DNA of 13,774 bases, taken from assembly GCA_023356515.1 (NCBI GenBank), contig JAKQYG010000056.1, forward strand, positions 1 through 13,774. Reading direction: 5' to 3'. The position numbers and the translations under genes are program-made. This DNA is from Trichodesmium sp. MAG_R04. GTDB lineage: Bacteria; Cyanobacteriota; Cyanobacteriia; Cyanobacteriales; Microcoleaceae. Below the pieces are notes generated by a model that was not told the DNA's origin, made no database searches, and was given only the letters and a program-made list of their open reading frames with translations. How positions within the stretch are numbered: the first letter of the stretch is position 1; every line of letters begins with the position of its first letter. Shown here one piece after another: positions 1 to 8,069 of this stretch.

Positions 1-270
1 AACTCCTTCTTCTTGATTAGCAGCTTCCCAATAATTCAACATATTTATCCCATAACTACTGAGGATTTTTTGGAGCTTTGCAGTAGTATAACGGTAGGAA
101 AAAAACAACCCAATTTTATCCCCGCTTTTCCATTCTATAAATTGCTCATCCAATTTAAAACTCACATCATTATTCAATTCAAAGTCAGCATTAACTCTTT
201 TTAAATTAGGACTTTCCTCATAATCTTTAATCCTAAATTTAATGCTCCCATTTTCCCTATTAACTCCCAT
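1..270 (-). pseudogene. EgtD-like SAM-dependent methyltransferase, C-terminal fragment (runs off left edge, 5' truncated)
   Basis: The minus strand is open for 90 codons from an ATG at 270 to the window edge. The translation begins MGVNRENGSIKF and contains WKSGDKIGLFFSYRYT (about residues 47-61), followed by a GINMLNYWEAANQEEGV end. This order resembles the last third of the histidine-specific methyltransferase family (EgtD, Methyltransf_33): an R/V-N-R-E segment, beta strands, then S-x-K/R-F/Y and a Trp-containing C-terminus. The family makes trimethylhistidine for ergothioneine, but many cyanobacterial members have unknown substrates. A TAA lies three codons upstream of the ATG. The segment homologous to the domain interior sits right at the start, so the N-terminal SAM-binding two thirds are absent from this frame, and I could not find them in the other frames further right. 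In EgtD a Glu precedes the Ser of the S-x-K motif by two; here that position is Phe, arguing against histidine as substrate. The family call is from memory of the motif pattern; a short unrelated protein remains possible. Confidence 0.5.
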
Positions 271-390
271 ATCTTCCAATTAGAAGGGTTTTTCATCAAG
301 GGAGGCATACAATCAATTGTCATTTAAATGCACAAAAGTTTAGCAGAAGTCAGAAGCAGGAGGAAATAGTCATTAACCCCTTCCCAGTAA

Positions 391-603
391 TGTTCCTCAA
401 GGATTGAAAGAACTCTGCAAAAACCTAGTTATTCTCAATCATTTTGGGTTGCTAAATGGTGGATAAAACGATGGTTAAAAGATGATAAGTGGGGTAAAGA
501 AGTACCTTCACTTCTTGAAGACATTAAAAAACAAGGATCATCATGTCTTGCTACAGACGAAGTATATCTAGCACTAGAGAATATTGACTTAATCAAAAAA
601 TAA
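391..603 (+). pseudogene. Remnant of an unrecognised plus-strand gene, 5' end missing
   Basis: This is the only plausible plus-strand reading frame in the window. After a TAA at 388-390 the frame stays open for 70 codons to the TAA at 601-603, but it has no ATG or GTG near its beginning. The translation is protein-like: a Trp-rich basic stretch (FWVAKWWIKRWLKDDKWG) followed by an acidic amphipathic tail ending LALENIDLIKK. I do not recognise the family. The lack of a start, plus its position head-to-head with the truncated methyltransferase frame on the other strand, suggests both lost their 5' ends in one event. It could also be a chance open frame. Confidence 0.3.
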
Positions 604-703
604 CAATTTAATGTGTAAAAAGCATACTATTCTGTATTCCCCTCAAGCAACAAAATAATAAGCAGTCAACCAGATTTAATCTTAACCCCACAACTAATTA
701 ACC

Positions 704-2590
704 TCACTTCAACCTAACAGAAGAAGGAGGAATTTGCTCAATATTAATCAAAGACTTAATCACCGACTTAACAACAGGAGCAGCAACCTTTCCCCCACTA
801 CCCTTAACAGGTTCATCAATAACAGCCAAAACCACATAACGAGGAGACTCTACAGGCAAAATACCCACAAAACTCGTAATTCGAGCATTCTTAGAATAAC
901 CTCCAGTGTCAGAAGCTTTTTGTGCGGTACCAGTTTTGCCAGCAATGCGATATCCACGGAGTCTAGCCTTTTTACCAGTACCACTCTTAACCACCTTTTC
1001 CATCATTGCCAAAACCTTTGTCGTAGTGTCAGCAGAAAAAACCTGTTTAGGTTCCGGCAAAGATAACTGCCAATATGGTTTTCCCTTGCTATCAAATAAT
1101 CCACGCACAACATGAGGTGTCACCAACTTGCCCCCATTTGCCAAAGCCGCATTTAGTTGTACTAGCTTCAGAGGAGTTAGAGAAAACCCCTGACCAAAAG
1201 CAGTAGTCGCGGCTTCCACCGGCACCATTAAAAACTGGTTTCTTTCCTTCAAAACACTAGCTGCTTCAAAAGGTAAATCTGCACCAGTAGTATCTTCTAA
1301 TCCTAAACCTTTGAGACCATCATAAAAAACAGCTCGCGGCATTTGCTGCATAATTTTAACCATACCAATATTACTCGAATGTTGAACAATTTCAGTTACA
1401 GTCCGAGCACCACCCCCGCCACCAAAATTAAATATAGACCAACTATTAATCCTCATTCTGCCTGTATCATAAAATATACTATCTTCTTCAATGGCTCCTA
1501 CTTCTAAAGCCAAAGCTATGTTTATTGGTTTAAAAGTAGAACCAGGCTCATAAACATCTGTCACCCCCCAATTTTTGAACAATTCTACATCATAATTATA
1601 GTATTCATTAGGGTCGTAAGAAGGTTCCGATACCAGAGATAATATAGAACCATCAGCAGCGTCCATAACTATAATAGTGCCTCGCTTAGCCTCATACTGT
1701 TCTAACTGTTTTTTTAGTATTTTTCGTCCTACTCGTTGCAAGCGAGAGTCAATAGTTAGATGCAAGGAAAGGTCATCTAACTGCAAAAAACCCCTAGTTA
1801 GTTTATCAGGTACTAGAACACCTTTAATTAAACGCCGAAATGTAATTGTCTCTATAGAGCGTTCTAAGAGATTTTGTTTGCTATATTCAATTCCAGCTTG
1901 ACCTTTGCTTTCTCTATCTACATATCCTACTACTTCAGCTGCTAATTCTTTCTGAGGATAGAGGCGTTGTGAATGTTGGATTAATTCTAAACCATCAACA
2001 AATAAATCAGTAATTTTATTAGCAGTTTCTTGAGATATTAACTCAGCAATTTTTATACCAGTCTCCCGTTGATTGAATATTTGAAATAAATCATTAGAAT
2101 TCAAGGTTTTTTCTAAATTTGCTCCTTCCAGAATAGTTGATAATTGATCAGCAATTTCTTGTTTTGGGCGATTAAAAATTTTGGGGTGAGCATAGAGAGT
2201 ATATGCTACTTTATCAATTGCTATAACATTGCCATTTCTATCAACTATTGGTCGTCTAGGAATGAAAGGATTTGATTCTACAGTTTGCTGCCGTTGAGCT
2301 CGTTCTTGTAATGCTTTACCTTCCAAAACTTGTAAGCGAAATAGGTTAGTTATTAATCCTACTAAACCGAACATCATAAGTATCCAGATTTGATAAAGTC
2401 TAGATTTTCGACATTTTTCATGGTTTTCCTTAGAGGGAGTTGAAAGTTGTTTTTGAACATTATTTTTGACAACATCTGTTTCATCTTGATGCCTTTGATT
2501 TTTGAGACGAGAACTAGATCTTCTCCTTTGTTTACCCTTGAAATACCGACGATGAAGTTGAGAATTGGAAGGATAGTCAGAAGTAGCCAT
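704..2590 (-). CDS. ftsI: Class B penicillin-binding protein, peptidoglycan transpeptidase (FtsI/PBP2 type)
   Basis: This enzyme cross-links the stem peptides of peptidoglycan in the periplasm. The FtsI (PBP3) branch does so at the division septum. The 628-residue protein has a basic Arg/Lys-rich cytoplasmic N-terminus (1-64), a single membrane anchor at about 66-84, a class B dimerisation domain at about 105-265 that opens with the typical PRRPIVDRNG, and a transpeptidase domain at about 300-615. All three active-site motifs are present: S-x-x-K as STFK (Ser351 nucleophile, Lys354), S-x-N as SSN (405-407) and KTGT (552-555). There is no glycosyltransferase domain, so it is not class A. Length fits cyanobacterial FtsI. 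No Shine-Dalgarno sequence is evident before the ATG. The gene follows the carotenoid cyclase gene by 100 bases on the same strand, so read-through from it is possible. FtsI versus an elongation-type PBP2 cannot be settled from sequence alone, but the protein organisation favours FtsI. Confidence 0.93.
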   Translation of the reverse strand: MATSDYPSNSQLHRRYFKGKQRRRSSSRLKNQRHQDETDVVKNNVQKQLSTPSKENHEKCRKSRLYQIWILMMFGLVGLITNLFRLQVLEGKALQERAQRQQTVESNPFIPRRPIVDRNGNVIAIDKVAYTLYAHPKIFNRPKQEIADQLSTILEGANLEKTLNSNDLFQIFNQRETGIKIAELISQETANKITDLFVDGLELIQHSQRLYPQKELAAEVVGYVDRESKGQAGIEYSKQNLLERSIETITFRRLIKGVLVPDKLTRGFLQLDDLSLHLTIDSRLQRVGRKILKKQLEQYEAKRGTIIVMDAADGSILSLVSEPSYDPNEYYNYDVELFKNWGVTDVYEPGSTFKPINIALALEVGAIEEDSIFYDTGRMRINSWSIFNFGGGGGARTVTEIVQHSSNIGMVKIMQQMPRAVFYDGLKGLGLEDTTGADLPFEAASVLKERNQFLMVPVEAATTAFGQGFSLTPLKLVQLNAALANGGKLVTPHVVRGLFDSKGKPYWQLSLPEPKQVFSADTTTKVLAMMEKVVKSGTGKKARLRGYRIAGKTGTAQKASDTGGYSKNARITSFVGILPVESPRYVVLAVIDEPVKGSGGKVAAPVVKSVIKSLINIEQIPPSSVRLK

Positions 2591-2690
2591 TTGTTTTATT
2601 TATGGAAATAGGAAACACTGATTTTGAGATTTAACTTCAACAATTAAATAACATAACACCAATTATAAGTATGACAATTAGTATATTACT

Positions 2691-4730
2691 TTAATTTTGC
2701 ATACTGAGTTTTGATTTTTGTAATTTAAAATTCATATTTGGTTGACCGACATTATAAGTTAAAGCATAACTATTAGCTAATATCCAAAACCATAAACCAG
2801 GATAACGAGGTTCTAACCAAGGTTGAATCCAACGAGTAAAACTAGGCAACCATCCGAATAACCAACTTACCAAACTAAATAAAGTAAAATTGATATAACT
2901 TATCGTCCAAAGCAATATTTCCTGGAAATTGATAAAATCTAGAATCCAGAATAAAAGATAAGGATTTATTCTAGCTGCTTTAAGAGCTAATTTTGTAAAA
3001 ATCCACCAATTAGCTCGGTCTTTAATAAAAGTATCTGCCACTTCTGGAGGTGACTCTGCTAATAAACCAAAAAATGTATTCAAAATAGAATTAATTTTTT
3101 GGGGAGGTAAAAACTTACCCGTGGGTACCATCATACCTTTAGAAAATAACCAAGTAATAGCAATATTACCTTGATAAGCACGAATTTTATTTAAGTGATT
3201 AGCACTGAGTAAATCATATTTTAAAGCAGTATCCAGAAGCTCAGTTAAACGAGGTAAATTTCTGACCAAAGAGCCAAAACCAGTAAATACCAAAGGAGAC
3301 TGGAGAGAAGCAGCATCACCAATACAAACTAAACGGTCAAAAGCAACTTGGCGATCGCTACCTTTAATACTAAAATGCCCAGGAATATAACCAAAAGTTG
3401 GCTTTTTCCATACTAATTTATCCATGTCACAGCGTCGATATTCTGGCAAAATAGTGAAAAAATCCTCATACATTTCTAATAAAGAACCAGGATTTTCAGG
3501 ATGAACTTGATGATAATGAAATAGATAAATTGTTAATTCATTATCAGCACCGGGGAACAACTCCCAAATCAATTGTCTACCGCGAGAAATATCTCCGTGA
3601 CTATTGAGAACATCTCCATAATTTGAATCCCAAACACCTGCTTCAAATCCACCATCAATTATTGCTCCGACTGTCGGACAAACACTATCAAAAGCACGTT
3701 TACCATTTAATTGCCAAGCGACGGGAGAAGCAGTACCCATAGCATCTACTAACAAACGCCCACAGAAAATTTCTTCAGTTTTGCTAGATAAATTTTGAGT
3801 GTAAATTACAACTTTTTCTGGTTCAATGTCAGCTTTAATAAATTCTGTTTCATCAACGATTTTTCCTCCAGCTTCTTGTAGTTTCATTCCACATAGACTC
3901 AGTAACTTTTCTGAATTTAATGCTAGATTTAAAACAGTTGGAGTATGGAGAATTTTTGCTTTACAAAAGTCAGGGTTATTAGCATCAAAAAATTTATTAA
4001 ATCCATCTTTATATTCTCTAGCAATTAAATTTTCTATTTCTGTGTCTGTGAATAAACCCAAGTCAATTAAACCCTGAATTTCGGAGCGAGAAATATTCCA
4101 TTCTCGATTCATTTTCCCGAAAGGCAAACGTTCTAATAATAATACTTTATATCCGAGTTTTGCCATGATTGCTGCATGAATACTTCCTAGAGCGCCACCC
4201 ACATAAATTAAGTCATATTCAATATCTGAATTATGATTTTTTCCAGATTCTTTTTTCCAGATTACTTGTTTGGGTTTTTGAGGGTTTTTAACTGCTTCAC
4301 GCCAACGTTTTTCCCACCAATATAAACGGTGGAGGTCATACTCTCCTCTTGGCATTTTTTGAAAGTATTTAACTGTGAGAGGATAATCAGATGCTAAAGC
4401 TGTAAAAATTGACTGATTTGATAAATCAATTGTGGGAGGTTCTGGATAAGTTAGAGGAAATTCTTTTCGTAAATTTGCAGTTAAATTTGAAGTAAATTGT
4501 TTTTGTACAGAAGATATATTTCCTGGTGCAAATACTTTCAAATAGGTAGTTCGCTGTAATGACCATACAAATACAGAAATTTCCTGAGTAGGATCTTCAG
4601 AAAATTTAACAATAAAACCATCTGGAGTGATAATTTTTTCGCCGAAACCAGGCTCAAATTGAGATTGCAACCATTGACAAACAGCTTTTGTATCTGGTGT
4701 TGGTACTTCTAGGTAAAGGATTTGTTTCAT
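2691..4730 (-). CDS. cruA: CruA-family lycopene cyclase / FAD-dependent oxidoreductase
   Basis: CruA-type cyclases close the ionone rings of lycopene to give gamma- and beta-carotene in green sulfur bacteria and in cyanobacteria that lack CrtL. The 679-residue protein has an N-terminal region of about 165 residues, including the family-like LYWWEKRWREAV at 136-147. An FAD/NAD-binding Rossmann motif follows (YVGGALGS, 176-183), with the acidic end of the second strand at LLLER. Then comes REWNISRSE (209-217), shared by the CruA/CruP group, and a C-terminal flavin motif CIGDAAS (469-475). Residues about 590-660 are strongly hydrophobic and Trp-rich, consistent with thylakoid membrane attachment. 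The length and the extended N- and C-termini fit CruA better than its paralogue CruP, but that choice is from memory of the families. The neighbours are not carotenoid genes, which is usual because cyanobacterial carotenoid genes are scattered. Confidence 0.8.
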   Translation of the reverse strand: MKQILYLEVPTPDTKAVCQWLQSQFEPGFGEKIITPDGFIVKFSEDPTQEISVFVWSLQRTTYLKVFAPGNISSVQKQFTSNLTANLRKEFPLTYPEPPTIDLSNQSIFTALASDYPLTVKYFQKMPRGEYDLHRLYWWEKRWREAVKNPQKPKQVIWKKESGKNHNSDIEYDLIYVGGALGSIHAAIMAKLGYKVLLLERLPFGKMNREWNISRSEIQGLIDLGLFTDTEIENLIAREYKDGFNKFFDANNPDFCKAKILHTPTVLNLALNSEKLLSLCGMKLQEAGGKIVDETEFIKADIEPEKVVIYTQNLSSKTEEIFCGRLLVDAMGTASPVAWQLNGKRAFDSVCPTVGAIIDGGFEAGVWDSNYGDVLNSHGDISRGRQLIWELFPGADNELTIYLFHYHQVHPENPGSLLEMYEDFFTILPEYRRCDMDKLVWKKPTFGYIPGHFSIKGSDRQVAFDRLVCIGDAASLQSPLVFTGFGSLVRNLPRLTELLDTALKYDLLSANHLNKIRAYQGNIAITWLFSKGMMVPTGKFLPPQKINSILNTFFGLLAESPPEVADTFIKDRANWWIFTKLALKAARINPYLLFWILDFINFQEILLWTISYINFTLFSLVSWLFGWLPSFTRWIQPWLEPRYPGLWFWILANSYALTYNVGQPNMNFKLQKSKLSMQN
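3351..3358. repeat. HIP1 octamer GCGATCGC inside cruA
   Basis: Exact octamer within the carotenoid cyclase coding region, shortly upstream (in gene direction) of the codons for the C-terminal flavin motif. Confidence 0.9.
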
Positions 4731-4813
4731 CTAGTTTTTCCAGAGAGTTAGCTTTGAAGTTAAAATTGATAAATATTAAAAACACTATTTTAACAGTTTA
4801 TGGCAAAAACCTC

Positions 4814-4992
4814 TAATATAGAATCCGGGTAATTAGTTATCGTATCGCTGAGGATTCAGAATTCAGAATTTAGGAGAAAGAAAGAATTTAAATAGCAAGA
4901 CTTGTAAAATTTCTATTCAATAGAACATCTATATTAAGAGGAAATAATTAGTAGGATTACTGTATAATATGGAATCAGGATAATTAGTTTAT
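4814..4992 (+). repeat. Imperfect 27-base direct repeat upstream of cruA
   Basis: Bases 4814-4840 and 4965-4992 match at about 24 of 27 positions, counting one inserted base. Both begin TAATAT, contain GAATC and end TAATTAGTT. The copies are 151 bases apart and lie 84-260 bases upstream of the cruA start. They could be paired regulator sites or traces of a duplicated spacer. Confidence 0.5.
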
Positions 4993-5148
4993 AAAAAACT
5001 TTGTACCTTAGTCACAAAGAATGTTGAAGCATACAGTATTGTAGGTGGAAATTCGGCTAAAGAAATGTAAGAAAAAATTTGAGGAAGATATTATTAAATA
5101 TTTTTTTCGCCAAGTATTAAACTCAGGACCATTTCATTCTCAAAGAAG

Positions 5149-5156
5149 GCGATCGC
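5149..5156. repeat. HIP1 octamer GCGATCGC, intergenic copy
   Basis: Exact copy within GGCGATCGCC, 170 bases downstream of the katG stop. HIP1 is strongly over-represented in many cyanobacterial genomes and supports the host assignment. Confidence 0.9.
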
Positions 5157-5326
5157 CTCTGTTCACTAAAGTATTTTTGAATGTATAGCCATGAGCGCTC
5201 ACATATTTACATATTACTATAGTCTGAAATGTAGTACATTTTTTTACTCCTATTACCAGGACTTTCGCGTGTATTACATCGGCAGTCATTTGTATTATGC
5301 AAACATGCCAGCGCACGTTGCTATAA

Positions 5327-7525
5327 TTAAGCCAAATCGAAACGATCTAGGTTCATTACTTTAGTCCATGCAGAAATGAAATCCTCAACAAACTGCTTTT
5401 GTGAATCTGAGCCACCATAAACTTCAGCTAGTGCTCGAAGCTCTGAGTTTGAACCAAAGATTAAATCAACACGAGTACCTGTCCACTTTACTTCACCAGT
5501 AGCACGGTCAACCCCCTCAAATACTTCTTGAGCATCGGAAGTTGCCTTCCAAGTTGTGCCTAAGTCAAGTAAGTTGAAAAAGAAGTCATTGGTAAGTACT
5601 TCTATATTTTTGGTAAATACTCCATGTGTGGACTGATCGAAGTTAGTATTCAATACACGTAATCCACCAATAAGCACCGTCATCTCAGGGGCACTAAGGG
5701 TTAGAAGTTGAGCACGATCCACCAATAATTCTTCAGCTGAGGCAGCATATTTTCCTCCCATATAGTTACGGAAACCATCTGCTCTAGGTTCCAAAACAGT
5801 GAAAGACTCTACATCAGTTTGCTCTTGAGAAGCATCTGTACGACCTGGAGTAAAAGGAACAATAACCTCATGGCCAGCATTTAGAGCAGCTTTTTCAATG
5901 GCAGCGCATCCACCAAGAACTATCAAATCAGCAAGGGAAACTTGCTTAGCGCCACCAGCACTATTAAACTCGCTTTGAATTGTTTCAAGCACCTCCAGTA
6001 CTTTTGCCAACTGTGCAGTATTATTCACTTCCCAATTATTTTGAGGAGCAAGACGAATACGACCACCATTTGCACCACCACGCTTATCAGAACCACGGAA
6101 GGTTGAAGCAGAAGCCCAAGCCGTAGCAACTAGTTCAGAAACAGATAATCCCGAAGCAAGGATTTTTCCTTTTAGTGCAGTAGCATCCTGATTATCAATT
6201 AAGTCATGAGTAACTGTAGGAGTAGGATCTTGCCAAATAAACTCTTCTTTAGGTACTTCTGGGCCAAGATAACGAGCAATAGGACCCATATCACGATGTG
6301 TTAATTTGAACCAAGCACGAGCAAATACATCTGCAAATTCATCTGGGTTCTCATAGAAGCGTTTTGAAATAGTTCCATAAATAGGGTCAAAACGCAAAGC
6401 AAGATCTGTAGTAAGCATAAATGGAGCATGACTTTTTGAGTAATCGTGTGCATCAGGTACAGTACCTGCGCCAGCTCCTCCTTTAGGAGTCCACTGATGG
6501 GCACCGGCAGGACTTTTTGTTAGCTCCCACTCATAGTCAAATAAATTTTTAAAGAAGTTGTTGCTCCATTGTGTTGGTGTATTAGTCCAAGCTCCTTCTA
6601 GACCACTAGTAATGGTAGCAACACCATGACCACTACCAAAGGTATTTTTCCAACCCATACCTTGTTCTTCAATCTTCGCCCCTTCAGGCTCTCGGCCAAG
6701 ATATTGCTCCGGATCAGCAGCACCGTGAGCTTTTCCAAAAGTATGTCCGCCTGCAATTAGGGCAACCGTTTCCTCATCATTCATTGCCATGCGGCCAAAG
6801 GTTTCACGAATATCTTGAGCTGCAGCTAATGGATCAGGATTTCCATTTGGTCCTTCTGGATTCACATAAATTAATCCCATCTGAACAGCTCCCAAAGGAT
6901 TCTCTAAATCTCGATCTCCTGAATATCGTTTATCTCCAAGCCATTCTGATTCACTACCCCAATAAATATCTCCTTCTGTTTCCCAAACATCTTCACGTCC
7001 ACCAGCAAATCCCAGGGTCTTAAATCCCATTGATTCGAGGGCACAGTTTCCTGCAAGAATCATTAAATCTGCCCAGGAAATTTTCCGACCATATTTTTGT
7101 TTAACTGGCCAAAGTAATAAACGGGCTTTATCAAGATTAGTATTATCAGGCCAGCTATTCAATGGGGCAAAACGCTGCGTACCAGAGCCTCCACCACCAC
7201 GGCCATCAGCAATACGATAAGTACCCGCACTATGCCATGCCATTCGAATAAATAACGGTCCATAATGACCATAATCAGCAGGCCACCAATCTTGAGACTT
7301 AATCATTAAGTCAAAAATGTCTTGTTTTATAGCATTGAGATCAAGGCTTTTGAATTCTTCAACGTAATTAAAGCTCTTACCCATCGGGTTTGACAGTGAA
7401 GAATTTTGGCGTAGGATATTCAGTTTCAACTGATTAGGCCACCAATTATGGTTTGATGTTCCACCTCCAGCTCCACGCTTGATCACTCCACTTGAAAATG
7501 GACATTTACTTTTGCTGTTTTCCAT
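5327..7525 (-). CDS. katG: Bifunctional catalase-peroxidase KatG
   Basis: This haem enzyme breaks down hydrogen peroxide by catalase and peroxidase reactions in the cytoplasm. It is 732 residues long, the full two-domain KatG length. The N-terminal catalytic domain carries the distal triad Arg94-Trp97-His98 in RMAWHSAGTYR and the proximal haem ligand His261 in AGGHTFGKAHG. All three residues of the KatG-specific Met-Tyr-Trp covalent adduct are present (Trp97, Tyr220, Met246), with the same spacing as in the mycobacterial enzyme (Trp107, Tyr229, Met255). This predicts real catalase activity and not only peroxidase activity. The degenerate C-terminal domain follows from about residue 420. The start MENSKSKCPF fits the family, though no Shine-Dalgarno is seen before it. 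The gene stands alone between 596- and 544-base gaps, and the gene to its right is a decayed SWIM-type remnant. Its base composition is visibly richer in GC than its neighbours, which may reflect transfer or constraint. I saw no clear PerR/Fur box. Confidence 0.98.
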   Translation of the reverse strand: MENSKSKCPFSSGVIKRGAGGGTSNHNWWPNQLKLNILRQNSSLSNPMGKSFNYVEEFKSLDLNAIKQDIFDLMIKSQDWWPADYGHYGPLFIRMAWHSAGTYRIADGRGGGGSGTQRFAPLNSWPDNTNLDKARLLLWPVKQKYGRKISWADLMILAGNCALESMGFKTLGFAGGREDVWETEGDIYWGSESEWLGDKRYSGDRDLENPLGAVQMGLIYVNPEGPNGNPDPLAAAQDIRETFGRMAMNDEETVALIAGGHTFGKAHGAADPEQYLGREPEGAKIEEQGMGWKNTFGSGHGVATITSGLEGAWTNTPTQWSNNFFKNLFDYEWELTKSPAGAHQWTPKGGAGAGTVPDAHDYSKSHAPFMLTTDLALRFDPIYGTISKRFYENPDEFADVFARAWFKLTHRDMGPIARYLGPEVPKEEFIWQDPTPTVTHDLIDNQDATALKGKILASGLSVSELVATAWASASTFRGSDKRGGANGGRIRLAPQNNWEVNNTAQLAKVLEVLETIQSEFNSAGGAKQVSLADLIVLGGCAAIEKAALNAGHEVIVPFTPGRTDASQEQTDVESFTVLEPRADGFRNYMGGKYAASAEELLVDRAQLLTLSAPEMTVLIGGLRVLNTNFDQSTHGVFTKNIEVLTNDFFFNLLDLGTTWKATSDAQEVFEGVDRATGEVKWTGTRVDLIFGSNSELRALAEVYGGSDSQKQFVEDFISAWTKVMNLDRFDLA

Positions 7526-7617
7526 GGTTGTTTAATTAAATAAATTTACAAATAACCACAAATTGAATAAATAAAAATATTAATGAATTTTAGCCCACAT
7601 TCCGCACTTCTTGACAT

Positions 7618-7809
7618 TTAGGCGATCGCCTTTGTATTTGCAAACCTTAACCTCTTCATTGGTAGAGCTTCGCGACTTAATTATTGGACTCGATAAACCT
7701 GTTTATTCAAATCATAAATTACTCGTCCAGCTTGAGTATAAGCACTCAAAGAACCCAATACAGAAGTACGACTTAAATCAAGTCTTGATGACAAATTATT
7801 TCCAAATTC
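7618..7809 (-). pseudogene. Decayed C-terminal remnant of a SWIM zinc-finger-like protein gene
   Basis: On the minus strand, after a TAG at 7812-7810, one frame reads through SRLDLSRTSVLG and AYTQAGRVIYDLNKQVYRVQ, hits TAA at 7683-7681, and continues in the same frame with LSREALPMKRLRFAN before a TAA at 7620-7618. From memory, cyanobacterial SWIM zinc-finger proteins contain a continuous segment of the form AYTQAGRVxYDL-x-VYRVRELSREPLPMxxLRFAN. The internal TAA therefore falls exactly where Glu (GAA) is expected, a one-base nonsense change. No start codon or SWIM CxCx(n)CxH region was found to the right, so the 5' part is gone. The remnant lies about 90 bases upstream of katG, and its last codons contain a HIP1 site. 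The protein-like reading on both sides of the stop makes a dead gene much more likely than chance; the family name is less certain. Confidence 0.65.
7622..7629. repeat. HIP1 octamer GCGATCGC at the end of the SWIM-like remnant
   Basis: Exact octamer within GGCGATCGCC. Together with the copy at 5149 it brackets katG, about 2.5 kb apart. Confidence 0.9.
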
Positions 7810-8069
7810 CTAAGAGTAGTTAAATTCTATAACTATCCAATATTCTTTGAATTTTAAATCTTTATATATTAACCTTTTTTCCTTAGGATTCAAGTCTATT
7901 TAAACTTTTATGTATTTAAACTACTTATTATTGTGTGCCTCGTTCAAAGAAAAAACAGTTCTAAGTTCGTAATTATAAATTTTAGCTTATTATCCTAGAA
8001 ACCCGTTTTATTAAAATAAGTCTTGTCTAAAAAGCACTAATTATAAGTATTGGGTAAGTTATGAGGATG
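7810..8069. other. AT-rich spacer between the yrbG-like gene and the SWIM-like remnant
   Basis: About 260 bases with stops in all frames. I looked on the minus strand for the missing 5' part of the SWIM-like gene and saw no protein-like stretch. There is no convincing terminator hairpin after the exchanger gene. With the remnant and the katG leader, this makes a 544-base gap without an intact gene. Confidence 0.55.

Larger units (their letters stand above)
4731..5326. other. Intergenic gap between cruA and katG, no gene seen
   Basis: These 596 bases are AT-rich with frequent stops. The longest minus-strand frame is about 50 codons (ATG near 5298, ending in the HIP1 site near 5145) and has no recognisable protein pattern. 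The gap holds an imperfect direct repeat (4814-4840 and 4965-4992), a HIP1 site, and two small palindromes (5192-5201 and 5227-5241). It must contain the cruA promoter, but I could not assign -35/-10 boxes with confidence. Confidence 0.6.

Noticed and set aside
13..204. Plus-strand 63-codon open frame at the left edge
   Set aside because: It lies antisense to the EgtD-like frame, which has the more protein-like translation; no ribosome site or family pattern supports it.
5145..5298. Minus-strand frame of about 50 codons after katG, ending in a HIP1 site
   Set aside because: No recognisable pattern or ribosome site; length is within what an AT-rich gap gives by chance.
7611..7823. Plus-strand 70-codon open frame upstream of katG
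   Set aside because: It is the shadow of the SWIM-like remnant on the minus strand, whose translation carries the recognisable motifs.
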